The translations under genes were made by a program, and so were the position numbers. Positions 24,401 to 32,856 of a stretch of DNA of 64,000 bases are shown here, one piece after another; the first letter of the stretch is position 1; every line of letters starts with the position of its first letter. The notes under the pieces are model-generated. The model was not told the origin of the DNA and made no database searches. It saw only the letters and a program-made list of their open reading frames with translations. Source of the stretch: Prevotella sp. (GTDB taxonomy: Bacteria > Bacteroidota > Bacteroidia > Bacteroidales > Bacteroidaceae); assembly GCA_016285075.1 (NCBI GenBank), contig JAEEQB010000013.1, positions 24,142-88,141 on the forward strand. Direction: 5' to 3'.

Positions 24401-24893
24401 CAAAGTCAACCTGACAGAAGCCGGGATGATAGCTGCCATTGTCCTGCAAATCTACGAGACTGAGAAAGACAAGGGCTTCGACGTGAACGAGACTATTGGT
24501 GTGATTGTGCCCTACCGTAATCAGATTGCTGCCATCCGCAAGGCTATCGACCAAAGACTGGAGTACCACGGCAACGGAGCCGGTATCCTTCACGACATTG
24601 CCATCGACACGGTGGAACGATTCCAGGGGTCACAGCGAAAATACATCGTCTATGGCTTCACCGTACAGAAATCCTACCAACTCGACTTCCTTACCGACAC
24701 GGTGTTCCAAGACTATGACGGAACCGTCATCGACAGGAAACTCAATGTTGCCATGACCCGAGCTGAGGATCATCTCATCATGGTGGGAAATGATGAATTG
24801 CTTTCCCATAACCCTGTTTTCGCCAGACTGATGGATTTTGTCAGCAGCATGCAGGGGTTCTTCAGAATACCCAAGGACGATTTTCATGAATAA
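21453..24893 (+). CDS. Dna2-like PD-(D/E)XK nuclease and SF1B helicase
   Basis: An 1146-residue two-part enzyme. Near residues 345-375, EMLGLQGRMDYLQLDFKVLL followed by EQKSGKG has the Cas4/Dna2-type nuclease pattern (GRxD, then ExK). From about residue 690 a UPF1/Dna2-type helicase follows: Walker A LIIGPPGTGKTSFG, Q-rich Walker B LAVIDEASQI, MIGDHKQLPAVVQ (motif III), RMHPDIARFPNEAFYHG (IV), DTVERFQGSQRKYIVYG (V) and LNVAMTRAEDHLIMVG (VI). It should unwind and cut DNA ends or flaps. The four cysteines of the Dna2/Cas4 iron-sulfur cluster are not evident around the nuclease. It is divergent from mfd, so it stands at a repair locus. Confidence 0.85.
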   Translation: MQTERFHNSHNLTASTNFFEELENAVSHLPDYRKVYRAYNQVFQLFLNQQTSQTQVTLGGAFAKTNYLLKEHGASRELIRATNDTRARLRRQHELTVSDLEAHCLYDLKNLCQLFAFISNCNIPCSLTALLPTEKEPSFSPALVSECIRGIIDRWDDDYVYIEAEDHTGEDLTKVCYAHGTSVYNFDWTYLKDMFYKGAQLNLVRPREDNGIVYPELIIFEPDYLVNISTVAHCFTNYADSSLVDLIKKLEPSSTTEPIVLGNLAGQLLDEAIHQLPNSHTYAQSVKDFFKDHAIGLLTTGIGPQFHEEAQRQKLHIAEAIHETLPKEVKDFNSKEGIVEPSFYSEMLGLQGRMDYLQLDFKVLLEQKSGKGAFPYDHFVIPRQTDEHFVQMLLYVALIRYNYRKIYERNHGIRAFLLYSKYSKSLLDPGYAATELLFKAIKVRNGIAWREMLYTQPDGYRILDRLTPAQLNLKHVSNTLWNQYQQPQIAAVLDPIHKASQMEKAYYFRFLTFIANEHIMSKLGNKSKECSGFAATWHESLADKLAAGNIYDRLSLVWPDAETTGSISSVVLRFSENDENDMSNFRTGDIVILYAYEKDKEPDARQTMVLRCTIEDIQTDRIVLALRAAQTDKRMFVKEQGKLWAIEHDFMESSYSSLYKGMQAFLSAPQQRRDLLLLQREPQTDNTLQLKGNYEGFNDLALRVKRAKDLFLIIGPPGTGKTSFGLLYTVKEELLEPNASILLMSYTNRAVDEICSKLTNEGIDFIRIGNMPSCAEEYRNRLLSSIAQHATSVSDLKNRLITTRVLVGTTSSLSSNIALFQLKQFSLAVIDEASQILEPHLIGLLSASKDGEPAIRKFVMIGDHKQLPAVVQQKPVTSAVHDTLLNSIGLTDCRMSLFERLLKQYHQNEEVTYMLRKQGRMHPDIARFPNEAFYHGLLVPVPLPHQEIQLPLAGDGENDLADLIRTRRVMFLASQKPVDSPNDKVNLTEAGMIAAIVLQIYETEKDKGFDVNETIGVIVPYRNQIAAIRKAIDQRLEYHGNGAGILHDIAIDTVERFQGSQRKYIVYGFTVQKSYQLDFLTDTVFQDYDGTVIDRKLNVAMTRAEDHLIMVGNDELLSHNPVFARLMDFVSSMQGFFRIPKDDFHE

Positions 24894-24959
24894 AAGCGTA
24901 TTTTTACGAAATAAATGAAAAAAAACGTCTCCAATGTATCAACAGAACGAGAAAATTGC

Positions 24960-24967
24960 TAACTTTG
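24960..24967 (+). promoter_or_regulatory. -7 promoter element for the mannosyltransferase gene
   Basis: TAACTTTG at 24960-24967, 29 nt before the ATG at 24997. It lies inside the longer ORF of the track, so that ORF's first 21 codons are not translated from this promoter. No -33 match. Confidence 0.65.
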
Positions 24968-24996
24968 CCGAAGAAAAGTCAAGTAATTATAGTATT

Positions 24997-25746
24997 ATGC
25001 ACGCAAGCGACAGTATCGTCATCATCCCGACTTATAACGAGAAGGAGAACATAGAGAAGATTATCCGGGCAGTGTTCGGATTAGAACAGTGTTTCCACAT
25101 ACTGGTCATTGACGACGGGTCACCCGATGGCACAGCCCAGATTGTGAAGGGTCTGATGGCAGAGGAATTCGGCGACCGTCTGTTCCTGTTGGAGCGCAGC
25201 GGGAAACTGGGATTAGGAACGGCCTACATAGCCGGATTCAAGTGGGCGCTGGAACGCAAATATGAATACATCTTCGAGATGGACGCAGACTTCAGTCACG
25301 ACCCGAACGACCTGCCACGTCTGTACGCTGCCTGTGCCATAGAAGGATACGACCTGGCCATCGGTTCCCGCTACGTGACGGGAGTGAACGTGGTCAACTG
25401 GCCCATTGGACGGGTTCTGATGAGCTACTTTGCATCGAAGTACGTACGACTGGTGACAGGCTTCAAGATTCATGACACCACGGCAGGATTCAAGTGCTAC
25501 AAACGGCGTGTGCTGAAGACCATCGAGCTTGACAAGATACGTTTCAAAGGCTACGGATTCCAGATAGAGATGAAGTACACGGCATACAAGATAGGATTCA
25601 AGATCAAAGAGGTAAGCGTGGTCTTTGTCAACCGTCGCGAAGGCACCTCGAAGATGTCTGGAGGAATCTTCGGCGAGGCATTCTTCGGCGTCATACGCCT
25701 ACGCTGGGACGGATGGACAAGGAAGTATCCTGCCATCAAGGAATAG
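24997..25746 (+). CDS. Polyprenol monophosphomannose synthase (DPM1-like GT2)
   Basis: A 249-residue family 2 glycosyltransferase that transfers a hexose, typically mannose from GDP-mannose, to polyprenyl phosphate. Motifs: SIVIIPTYNEKENIEKII, LVIDDGSPDGTA, RSGKLGLGTAYIAGFKWALE, the DxD-like EMDADFSHDP, AIGSRYVTGVNVVNWP, and RREGTSKMSGGIF near the end. The absence of C-terminal membrane helices fits the soluble DPM1 type. The product would serve as donor for periplasmic glycosylation, for example Bacteroidota O-glycosylation. MHASDSIVII at 24997 is chosen because the promoter box lies upstream of it. Confidence 0.9.
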   Translation: MHASDSIVIIPTYNEKENIEKIIRAVFGLEQCFHILVIDDGSPDGTAQIVKGLMAEEFGDRLFLLERSGKLGLGTAYIAGFKWALERKYEYIFEMDADFSHDPNDLPRLYAACAIEGYDLAIGSRYVTGVNVVNWPIGRVLMSYFASKYVRLVTGFKIHDTTAGFKCYKRRVLKTIELDKIRFKGYGFQIEMKYTAYKIGFKIKEVSVVFVNRREGTSKMSGGIFGEAFFGVIRLRWDGWTRKYPAIKE

Positions 25747-25757
25747 AGAGAACCAAT

Positions 25758-25791
25758 GTGAAGGGGTAGCCGCAATGGCTACCCCTTTCAC
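25758..25791. terminator. Bidirectional terminator between convergent genes
   Basis: GTGAAGGGGTAGCC (25758-25771) pairs with GGCTACCCCTTTCAC (25777-25791), about 14 bp with one bulge and a 5-nt loop. It sits between the mannosyltransferase stop and the rhamnogalacturonan lyase stop and abuts the latter. Confidence 0.85.
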
Positions 25792-27978
25792 TTATTTCAC
25801 GTATATCTTCTTTCCACTTCGGATGTAGACACCAGGCTCCCGGGGCTCACTGATGCGACGCCCCTGCAGGTCATACCATCGGTCAGAAGTGACTACTGTG
25901 TCACAACCGACGGAACGGATACCTGTGGGGTCTTTGCCTTGAAAGGACTGGATGAAGTCGGGCAGGTAGTAGCCCAAGTGAGGTGGTTGGTTATAGGCCA
26001 CATTCTGCCAGCATATCCCCATGCGATAGGTGTGATCGTGCATCAGTGTTGGCACACGGTATGTCGTAGCGGTGATGGTGCTGTAGATATTGAGCGTGGC
26101 ATTGTCGGTCTTGCTCCAAAGGATAAGCTCCTCGCGCCAGTCGCCGAAGATATCGGCAGAGAGGCAGGGTGTAGCCTTTGTGCCATTACAGGAGGAAGGA
26201 CTGCCAAGAGCGCTGATGGCTGTGCGACCTACGCCAAGGGTGGAACCTCCATATTTGGAAATGTCGACATTATCGAGCAACTCGTCAAGAGCATCACCGT
26301 CCCAGTAGATACGGAAGTTCATCGAGGGCTTGGCACTTGCTGCCTGCGTGCCGAGGATGGCATTAAAGGGATTCTGGTTGCGGGCTGTATTGTCGTTACC
26401 TGCAGCATCCTTGGTCTTCATCCCCCCATAGGCTGACCAGAACTCGTATCCCCGGGTCTTTTCCACAATGTCTGCTGCCATTCCTCGTCCGTTGTCAGAA
26501 CCGGAAGGACCTCCCTGGAAGAGTATCTCACCTGTGGCTGCATCGTGGAGATCCCATGCATAGGTTCCTTTCTCCTCATGTACATCGAACAGCTCTAAAC
26601 CAGGACGGTCAGGGTTCAGGTCAGCCAAGTGGATGGCATCGCCATGTCCGAAGCCCACACTATAAAGTATCTTACCATCATGATCCACCGCTGCTGAACC
26701 CCAGATAATCTCGTCTTTGCCATCACCGTCAACATCAGCAACAGAGAGGTTATGGTTTCCGTTGGCATACATGGTGTAACGACCCAGCTTCGACGTGCAC
26801 ACCGTTGGCTTATAGGTGGTCTGCTTGCCATCGGCATCCGTCAGTTTATACGATGTCTTACTGTCGGAAGAGTGGAACCACCGGGTGGTAAGCTGCACTC
26901 CGTCAAAATCAACCGCCCAAAGATATGCGAAGGTATAGTAGCCACGACAGAACACCCCGCTGGGACGCTCGTCTGGGCCGCCGAGAAAGGCCACGGCTGC
27001 AAGATAACGCTCACCCCGGTTGCCATAATCTCCCTTATCGTTCCTGCCGCTGCGGTCATCCCAGTTGAAGGATCCGGCTGCCTCACTCAACGCTGGCTTG
27101 GCATTGCGGTTAGGGCAGTAGGCCACGGTGTGGATGGCCTCACCGGTGAGGCCGCGGAAGACGGTGAGATACTCGTGTCCGCCATTGATACGCCCTGCGG
27201 AGGAACGCCAGTCCTTGGCATTGTTCGCAGACTGTATCTGGGGATCAGTAGCTGCCTGGTTGACATAATGGCCTAAGCCATCTTTCGTACCGGGAGCGGT
27301 CTTGCACATCAGCTCGGCACGTCCGTCACCATCGAAGTCGTAGACCATAAACTGTGTGTAGTGGGCACCTGCACGGATATTCACACCCAAGTCGATACGC
27401 CAAAGCAATTCACAATTGGTCGATGTTCCACTGACAATCTTGTAACAGTCTATATAGACGTTGTCGGTCTTGTCGCTCTGTGAGTTGTCCTTGGAATTGG
27501 ACGGGTCCCACTTCACGAAGATTTCATAAGCCCCGTCACCATCCACATCGCCCACCGAACAGTCATTGGGGGAATAGGTGCCCCCTAAGGCCCCTGTGGC
27601 TGGACGCTCAAGCTTCAGCTGGAGGTAGTTCTTAGCCCATGGCTTGACAATGGCTGTGGTATCGGTGGCTATACCGTTCTGAAGGGTCACCACCTGGAAC
27701 TCTGATGAGGCATTTCCGCTGATGGTGGTGCAGGTACGGTCATAGAACACCCTGCCACCCTCATAAGGCTGTCCGTCTTTCAGAATGCTGAACGTGGTGT
27801 AGGCATCATCGGTACCCAAAAGACGCCAGCTCAGAAAACAGTTGCTTGCGCTGATGGGTATGACAACGAGTCCCCGGTCCAGCCGTTCCATCTGACTGGG
27901 TGCTGTATTTCCGGGTTGCTGGGCAGAAGCGACTACACTCAGCATGCCCGACACCCAAGCTATCATGGTCTTCTTCAT
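25792..27978 (-). CDS. Rhamnogalacturonan lyase, PL11 family
   Basis: A 728-residue secreted lyase for the rhamnogalacturonan I backbone of pectin. After a signal peptide (KKTMIAWVSGMLSVVASAQ) it starts MERLDRGLVVIPISASNCFL, followed by the propeller with calcium-binding repeats (NDCSVGDVDGDGAYEIFVKW, VYDFDGDGRAELMCKTAPG, VADVDGDGKDEIIWG) and CLSADIFGDWREELILWS, characteristic of YesW/YesX-type PL11 enzymes. The C-terminus WYDLQGRRI...GVYIRSGKKIYVK is the shared export tail. The ATG at 27978 follows the upstream lyase stop by one nucleotide, so the two are one operon. The longer ORF start (28041) would overlap the upstream gene and lacks a signal peptide. Confidence 0.92.
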   Translation of the reverse strand: MKKTMIAWVSGMLSVVASAQQPGNTAPSQMERLDRGLVVIPISASNCFLSWRLLGTDDAYTTFSILKDGQPYEGGRVFYDRTCTTISGNASSEFQVVTLQNGIATDTTAIVKPWAKNYLQLKLERPATGALGGTYSPNDCSVGDVDGDGAYEIFVKWDPSNSKDNSQSDKTDNVYIDCYKIVSGTSTNCELLWRIDLGVNIRAGAHYTQFMVYDFDGDGRAELMCKTAPGTKDGLGHYVNQAATDPQIQSANNAKDWRSSAGRINGGHEYLTVFRGLTGEAIHTVAYCPNRNAKPALSEAAGSFNWDDRSGRNDKGDYGNRGERYLAAVAFLGGPDERPSGVFCRGYYTFAYLWAVDFDGVQLTTRWFHSSDSKTSYKLTDADGKQTTYKPTVCTSKLGRYTMYANGNHNLSVADVDGDGKDEIIWGSAAVDHDGKILYSVGFGHGDAIHLADLNPDRPGLELFDVHEEKGTYAWDLHDAATGEILFQGGPSGSDNGRGMAADIVEKTRGYEFWSAYGGMKTKDAAGNDNTARNQNPFNAILGTQAASAKPSMNFRIYWDGDALDELLDNVDISKYGGSTLGVGRTAISALGSPSSCNGTKATPCLSADIFGDWREELILWSKTDNATLNIYSTITATTYRVPTLMHDHTYRMGICWQNVAYNQPPHLGYYLPDFIQSFQGKDPTGIRSVGCDTVVTSDRWYDLQGRRISEPREPGVYIRSGKKIYVK

Positions 27979-27979
27979 A

Positions 27980-30900
27980 TCACCTGATGACAATCTTCTT
28001 TCCGTTCTTGATATACACGCCCTTCTTCTGAGGTGTGTCAATACGCTGGCCGCCTAAGGTGTAGATGGCTGGTGCCTGGTCGCGGATGTCTGTGGGCAGG
28101 TCGTTCACGGCCGTGCTCTCAACAATCTTCAGGACACCGTTCTTGTTGAGCAGTCCGGTGGTGTCCCATTCCAAACCCTCAGGCAGTTGTGGCAGGTCGA
28201 ATGTCACATCGGAACCCACAAAGGAACCGGCTGTCCAGAGTGTGATCGTTTCACCTGCATTGACATAGGTACCGGTCAGCTTCACATGGACGGTACCTGT
28301 GAGTGACAATGCCCCGTCTACCGTAATACGGGTGTTGTTGGAAGTGTTGCGGGTACGGGTGACTGTGGCGCTGATGTCCTTCACCGTGTAACGGCCTGAA
28401 CCGGTGAGCGTACAGTTGCCTGAGAGGGTTCCGATGCTGACTGCCTTTCCGGCATTGTCAAAGATACCTGTCACCGTGGCTTTACCCAGGCCCTTGGTAT
28501 TGTTCCACTGGATGGAAGGCTCGTAGGAACCGGTCTTCTGCTTCTGGAAATTGATGGTGCCCTCAAACTGACTCCAGTCAACCTGCATGTTGCTACGTAC
28601 GCTGGTGACGTTGACGGTGATGGTACCACTGCCCAGAAGCTTGCCTTTGTAGTCGCAGCGTCCGTCGAGCTGCCAAGTGGCGGTCTTGCCCTCAGGCACC
28701 ACGACGGTAGTGGAGTTCGACGAATAGCTGTAGATATTGTCAGGGTCTTTCAGTGTCCCGCCGTTCAGGACTACGGTATCGGGGTACTGATGTACGCTGC
28801 CACTGCTCTCTGAACCGTTGATCACACCACCATCGACATACAACGCACCATAGCGCTGCGCTCCACCCAAGGAGAGTGTACCTCCACCCGTCTTCGTAAG
28901 CCGTTGACGGGCACCGGTCGCTGCGCCATTGAGGGTAAGTGTCATGCCTGAAGGCACGTCTATCGCACCTCCTCCCTTGCCTACGGTAAATGGCTGGGAG
29001 CACAGGAGTGTCTTGGTGATGGTCAGTGTTCCTCCGTCGAAGTTGATTTTGTTTGTCGCACCGCCCAACGCTCCGTAGGCCACGCCATCGGCATTGGCCA
29101 AGGCAGAGACGGTGGTCTTGCCACCCATGAGGTTTACACCACCTGAGAACTGATTGTTAATGTCAATCCTCAGATTACCCGTTCCTTTCTTGGTAAGCGA
29201 ACCTGTGCCCAGGATACTACCCGTACCTCGGAGTGTGAAATTCTTGCTGCCATCAAAGGTGACACTGCCTGGGGTCAAGTCTTCATAGACGAAGATGACA
29301 GTCTGGCGAGCCTCATCGTTGAACGTCACAGCATCGCCACTGACGAAGGTACACAACTCACCTGACTGTGTCTTGAAACTCTCAGTATTGGCCAGATCCC
29401 ATGCGCCACGGTCACCACCGTCCCACACCACCTCGGCAGGCTCGCGCAGTTCCGATACTTCTACGTAGAGTTTCCCATCGTCGACGACCAGGGCCAGCTT
29501 CTGGGAAGAGAGACCTTCCACCACAAGGTTATCTACTGAGCCCTCCAAAGAGCCAAGTTCCATAATCAGGTAGCGACCGCCTGGCAGCACGGAGGAGCCT
29601 TCTGCCAGATGGGGTATCAGCTCGAAGACCGGTGTACTGTACTCAGGACCGTTCTTCCAGTCTTTCTTCTCAATACTGAACTTGTCGGCTTTCACGCAGT
29701 CGGAAGTGCCATCGGCAAAGAGGTCGAACTGGACACGGGCACCAAAGCCAAGACTCAACTCAGACGTTTCTATCCTGCCCGCCTTGTCCTGTCCGCCAGG
29801 TCGCAACACGGAGGCATAGCTCATGTCGATGCCGTTGAGGAAACGCCCGCCATCAGAGTTCAGACAGGCAAAACGATTCATCCACACATGGCTGCGAGTC
29901 ATCGTGCCATCAAAACTAAGGGTTCCTGCCCACAGTTCGGTTGGCCCTGCATACTGCTGTTCCACTGCGGGCAGCACCAATGTTCCGTCACCTTGTTTCA
30001 CCAGACGCATATTTCCGGTAAAGGCTGCACCGGTGATGGTATGGGTATAATAGCGATAGGTGATGGCATTGTTGTTGTCATGCCCCTGGACCCACGAGGG
30101 AGCATTGTCGAAGAGGATATACGGGGCTGCCCCCTCGCCTACGCTGACAGTCATGTCACCCGTCTCTGCCAACAGCAGCTGGGCATCGTTCTCGGCGATG
30201 CCTATGGTGCCTCCATTCCGTATCTCCTGACGGTTGGTCATGGTCAGTGCTGGAGGAGCTGCTGTTATGCCCTCCAGTTCGCCTAAGAAGTAGCTGACGT
30301 GAGGCGGTTGGTTGTATCCGCACATCTGCCACACCATGGCCTGGCGGTACTGCATATCATGCCACAGGGTGTAATTACGCCATTCGGTAGGAATGGTTGA
30401 AGTATAGATACGGATATTGTTCTGAGCCGTACGGGCAATGATTTCCTCACGCCAGTCACCGAAGAGGTCACCCTGATAGCAGGGAGTGCCCTTGGTATCG
30501 TTGTTGGTCATGGAACCGGCAAGGGTCTCTATCAGCCCTTTACCATATTTATATATACCTACAGCAGTATTCTTGCCACTACTATAGTCGTGGGTCTCCT
30601 CGCACAGGTCACCGTCCCAATAGATACGGAAGTTCTGGGTAATGTTGCTCTTGGTGCCGTTTGAGAGGGGACCGTTGATAACTGAACTGATGAGTCCCGG
30701 GTCACGGCTTGACACACCTTGACAGCCGGGGAACTGATTGCTGAAGTTACCCATCATCGAACGACCGTCATCATTGCCAGCCGTATAACGGTAGTAGATC
30801 TTCGAAGTAGTGGCATCTCGGTAGTTGTTGCCTGGATTGTCCTCATTGCAGGCAAAGATCTCGTGGCCATGCACATAAGGGTTGAAGTCTCCGTGGTGCT

Positions 30901-32083
30901 GGGCATCGCCATGCCCCAGACCCACTGTCGATAATCCGCGCCCATTGTCATCGATCACCATCGAGCCGAAGCATATCTCATCGCGTCCGTCCCAGTCAAC
31001 ATCGGCAACAGCATAGTTGTGGTAGCCCTGCCCATACCAGGCACCGCTGCCACTGTTCCAGCGCCAGCGAACGGAAAGCTCATGGGTAGCAGGATCAACA
31101 TCCAGGGCAATCATCTTGTGCCGGGTATAGATGCCTCGTGCCAGGAAGATGCTGGCATGTCGCCCGTCGAGGACGGGGGCACCAAAGAAATGCTTTGTGG
31201 AACGGTGGCCATAACCGTCGCCCCAAGCAGCCTCGAGATTGGTCTCACCAGCCTCCAACCGCTTCAGCGGATAGTCCATCACCTGATAGGGTTTGCCTGT
31301 TTCACCATCCATATAGACCAGGAACTCGGCACCGTCATGCACAAACCACTGACCTGTATTGGTAGCACCCAGATAGTTCTTGGTCTTGTCGCCAATGACA
31401 TACTCCGTGCCATCGGCCATGTGGATGACGGTACCATCAGAGGCACGCATCACAGCCTCAGCACGTCCATCCTCGTCCCAGTCGTAGGCTACGATGTTCT
31501 GTTCGTTGTTCTGGAAATCGGCCATATTGGGACCCAGGTCTATCCACCAGAGCTTCTTACCGTTGAGTTTGTACACCTCGATGATAGCGTATTCACCTTG
31601 ATAGCCAGCCTTGGGATAGCTGTTGGCTGCCCAGCTCTGGTTGTCAAACTTCAGCAGGATCTCCAGTTCACCATCACCGTCCACATCGGCACAACAGGCA
31701 TCATTGGGCACGTAGGTGGACTTCAACTTCCCGTGGTCCATCTTGACCTCTAAGTATTTCTCTGCCCATACCTTGGCAGCAGGACAGGCTTCCTGCTCCG
31801 TACCTTTCACCACGGCCTTTACCGTATACTGGCTGGCTGGCGCCCCCCCCTTGTCGGTGAAATTCGATACCTGAAGCGGCTCCTCGTTTACCTTCACACC
31901 ATCGCGATAGAGATTATAGGCCACATCGTAATACTCTTCACCCATGATACGCCAAGAGCAATACACACCCTGGGCCGTCTGAACGGCCACCAGACCACGG
32001 TCCAAATGGTCAGTCCTGCGCTGTGCCGATGCACCCACCGCAAAGAGGGTCACCGCCAGCAACATCCATACTATCCTTTTCAT
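27980..32083 (-). CDS. Large rhamnogalacturonan lyase (PL11) with autotransporter-type beta repeats
   Basis: A 1367-residue secreted protein. Residues 1-21 are a signal peptide (KRIVWMLLAVTLFAVGASA). Residues about 24-625 are a PL11 lyase (DHLDRGLVAVQTAQGVYCSW, VADVDWDGRDEICFGSMV, GDLFGDWREEIIARTAQ). Residues about 640-1310 are repeated G/T/N-rich beta segments such as NMRLVKQGDGTLVLPA, GSLTKKGTGNLRIDIN and RLTKTGGGTLSLGG, which match the passenger-associated repeat (PATR) pattern and suggest a beta-helical stalk. The end (IYTLGGQRID...GVYIKNGKKIVIR) is the shared tail. It heads the two-gene operon. No susCD pair is nearby, so this is not a standard polysaccharide utilisation locus. Confidence 0.9.
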   Translation of the reverse strand: MKRIVWMLLAVTLFAVGASAQRRTDHLDRGLVAVQTAQGVYCSWRIMGEEYYDVAYNLYRDGVKVNEEPLQVSNFTDKGGAPASQYTVKAVVKGTEQEACPAAKVWAEKYLEVKMDHGKLKSTYVPNDACCADVDGDGELEILLKFDNQSWAANSYPKAGYQGEYAIIEVYKLNGKKLWWIDLGPNMADFQNNEQNIVAYDWDEDGRAEAVMRASDGTVIHMADGTEYVIGDKTKNYLGATNTGQWFVHDGAEFLVYMDGETGKPYQVMDYPLKRLEAGETNLEAAWGDGYGHRSTKHFFGAPVLDGRHASIFLARGIYTRHKMIALDVDPATHELSVRWRWNSGSGAWYGQGYHNYAVADVDWDGRDEICFGSMVIDDNGRGLSTVGLGHGDAQHHGDFNPYVHGHEIFACNEDNPGNNYRDATTSKIYYRYTAGNDDGRSMMGNFSNQFPGCQGVSSRDPGLISSVINGPLSNGTKSNITQNFRIYWDGDLCEETHDYSSGKNTAVGIYKYGKGLIETLAGSMTNNDTKGTPCYQGDLFGDWREEIIARTAQNNIRIYTSTIPTEWRNYTLWHDMQYRQAMVWQMCGYNQPPHVSYFLGELEGITAAPPALTMTNRQEIRNGGTIGIAENDAQLLLAETGDMTVSVGEGAAPYILFDNAPSWVQGHDNNNAITYRYYTHTITGAAFTGNMRLVKQGDGTLVLPAVEQQYAGPTELWAGTLSFDGTMTRSHVWMNRFACLNSDGGRFLNGIDMSYASVLRPGGQDKAGRIETSELSLGFGARVQFDLFADGTSDCVKADKFSIEKKDWKNGPEYSTPVFELIPHLAEGSSVLPGGRYLIMELGSLEGSVDNLVVEGLSSQKLALVVDDGKLYVEVSELREPAEVVWDGGDRGAWDLANTESFKTQSGELCTFVSGDAVTFNDEARQTVIFVYEDLTPGSVTFDGSKNFTLRGTGSILGTGSLTKKGTGNLRIDINNQFSGGVNLMGGKTTVSALANADGVAYGALGGATNKINFDGGTLTITKTLLCSQPFTVGKGGGAIDVPSGMTLTLNGAATGARQRLTKTGGGTLSLGGAQRYGALYVDGGVINGSESSGSVHQYPDTVVLNGGTLKDPDNIYSYSSNSTTVVVPEGKTATWQLDGRCDYKGKLLGSGTITVNVTSVRSNMQVDWSQFEGTINFQKQKTGSYEPSIQWNNTKGLGKATVTGIFDNAGKAVSIGTLSGNCTLTGSGRYTVKDISATVTRTRNTSNNTRITVDGALSLTGTVHVKLTGTYVNAGETITLWTAGSFVGSDVTFDLPQLPEGLEWDTTGLLNKNGVLKIVESTAVNDLPTDIRDQAPAIYTLGGQRIDTPQKKGVYIKNGKKIVIR

Positions 32084-32144
32084 TTGCCTGACAACAGCTT
32101 TTCTATTTAGTAATTAGTTTTTTCGTATCTTCAGTTTTCGGGTG

Positions 32145-32175
32145 CAAAGATACGAATAAGTTGGGGGAAAACAAA
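32145..32175 (-). promoter_or_regulatory. Promoter of the rhamnogalacturonan lyase operon
   Basis: On the minus strand TTTG (32175-32172) is followed after 19 nt by TATCTTTG (32152-32145). The leader to the ATG at 32083 is about 55 nt. Confidence 0.8.
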
Positions 32176-32238
32176 GAAACATTCTGAAAAATAGCTTAAA
32201 TAAGGTGTCTTTTTCTTTGTCATTTTGTGCGGTGCATG

Positions 32239-32371
32239 GTTGAGATAGTCTGAATGCGTTGTTCGGATCATCTCTTCGAATCGTTCGGATAATCCTTTAC
32301 CCCCCTAAGGGATTATCTCAACAACGTGTTCAGATTATCTCAATGACTCGTTCAGATAGTCTCAATGAACC
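32239..32371. repeat. Tandem array of 22-bp units
   Basis: Six consecutive units of 22 bp (one of 23) start at 32239, 32261, 32283, 32305, 32328 and 32350. Most begin GTTCRGATWATCTC or close variants (GTTCGGATCATCTC, GTTCGGATAATCC, GTTCAGATTATCTCAA, GTTCAGATAGTCTCAA). No gene or promoter overlaps. It occupies the gap between the lyase promoter and the degenerate lipoprotein gene. Confidence 0.8.
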
Positions 32372-32462
32372 AAAGGTGACCTGGTTCCATTTCGGGTTAA
32401 AAATTGAGATGAGTAAGAAACGGCCTGACAATACTGAGAGCTAGATGGTATGTCTTAGTACT

Positions 32463-32811
32463 TCAAAGCTGGGTTACCTCACTTTCTGTCAGTGACAGGC
32501 TTTTGATGATGACCTCCTGAAGGCCAAAGGCATTGGCATCCTCGGGAATCTCGGTGTTGGCCTCGCGCATATCGGCATAGCAGCGGCCCAGAAGGTAGTG
32601 GGCCAGCAGCTGGTCGTTGGGTGTGCCGTGGCTGTCGAAGTAGTCGGTGAGGGTCTGTGCCTCGTCGCGTTCCGTGATGGTGAGCACGGAGTCGGATCGG
32701 TTCAGCTCGTTCAGCGCATCAAGCCGCTGACGCATCTCGCTGTACTGACCGCCACCTGAACAGGAGGCCAGCGTGAGCAACACTATTAATAAAGATGTAT
32801 AACTGTTTCAT
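32463..32811 (-). pseudogene. Remnant of a lipoprotein/TPR regulator gene with a frameshift in the signal peptide
   Basis: The readable frame (32463-32783) gives VLLTLASCSGGGQYSEMRQRLDAL and then ERDEAQTLTDYFDSHGTPND, a lipobox (LASC) followed by a TPR-like start (LLAHYLLGRCYADM). The only ATG with a proper MKQLYIF start is at 32811 in another frame. Removing one base of the TTT-A run at 32790-32793 would give MKQLYIFLIVLLTLASC, a perfect lipoprotein signal. The C-terminus also stops far short of full-length relatives such as the gene at 1731. Two defects imply a dead gene; a GTG start at 32783 would lose the signal peptide. Confidence 0.7.
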
Positions 32812-32856
32812 GGTGTGATTTATTCCGTATGACGAGTTGAGGTATAAATTGTCAGT

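Noticed and set aside
25792-32083. Polysaccharide utilisation locus
   Set aside because: Two PL11 lyases are present, but there is no SusC/SusD pair and no hybrid two-component or dedicated regulator gene alongside.
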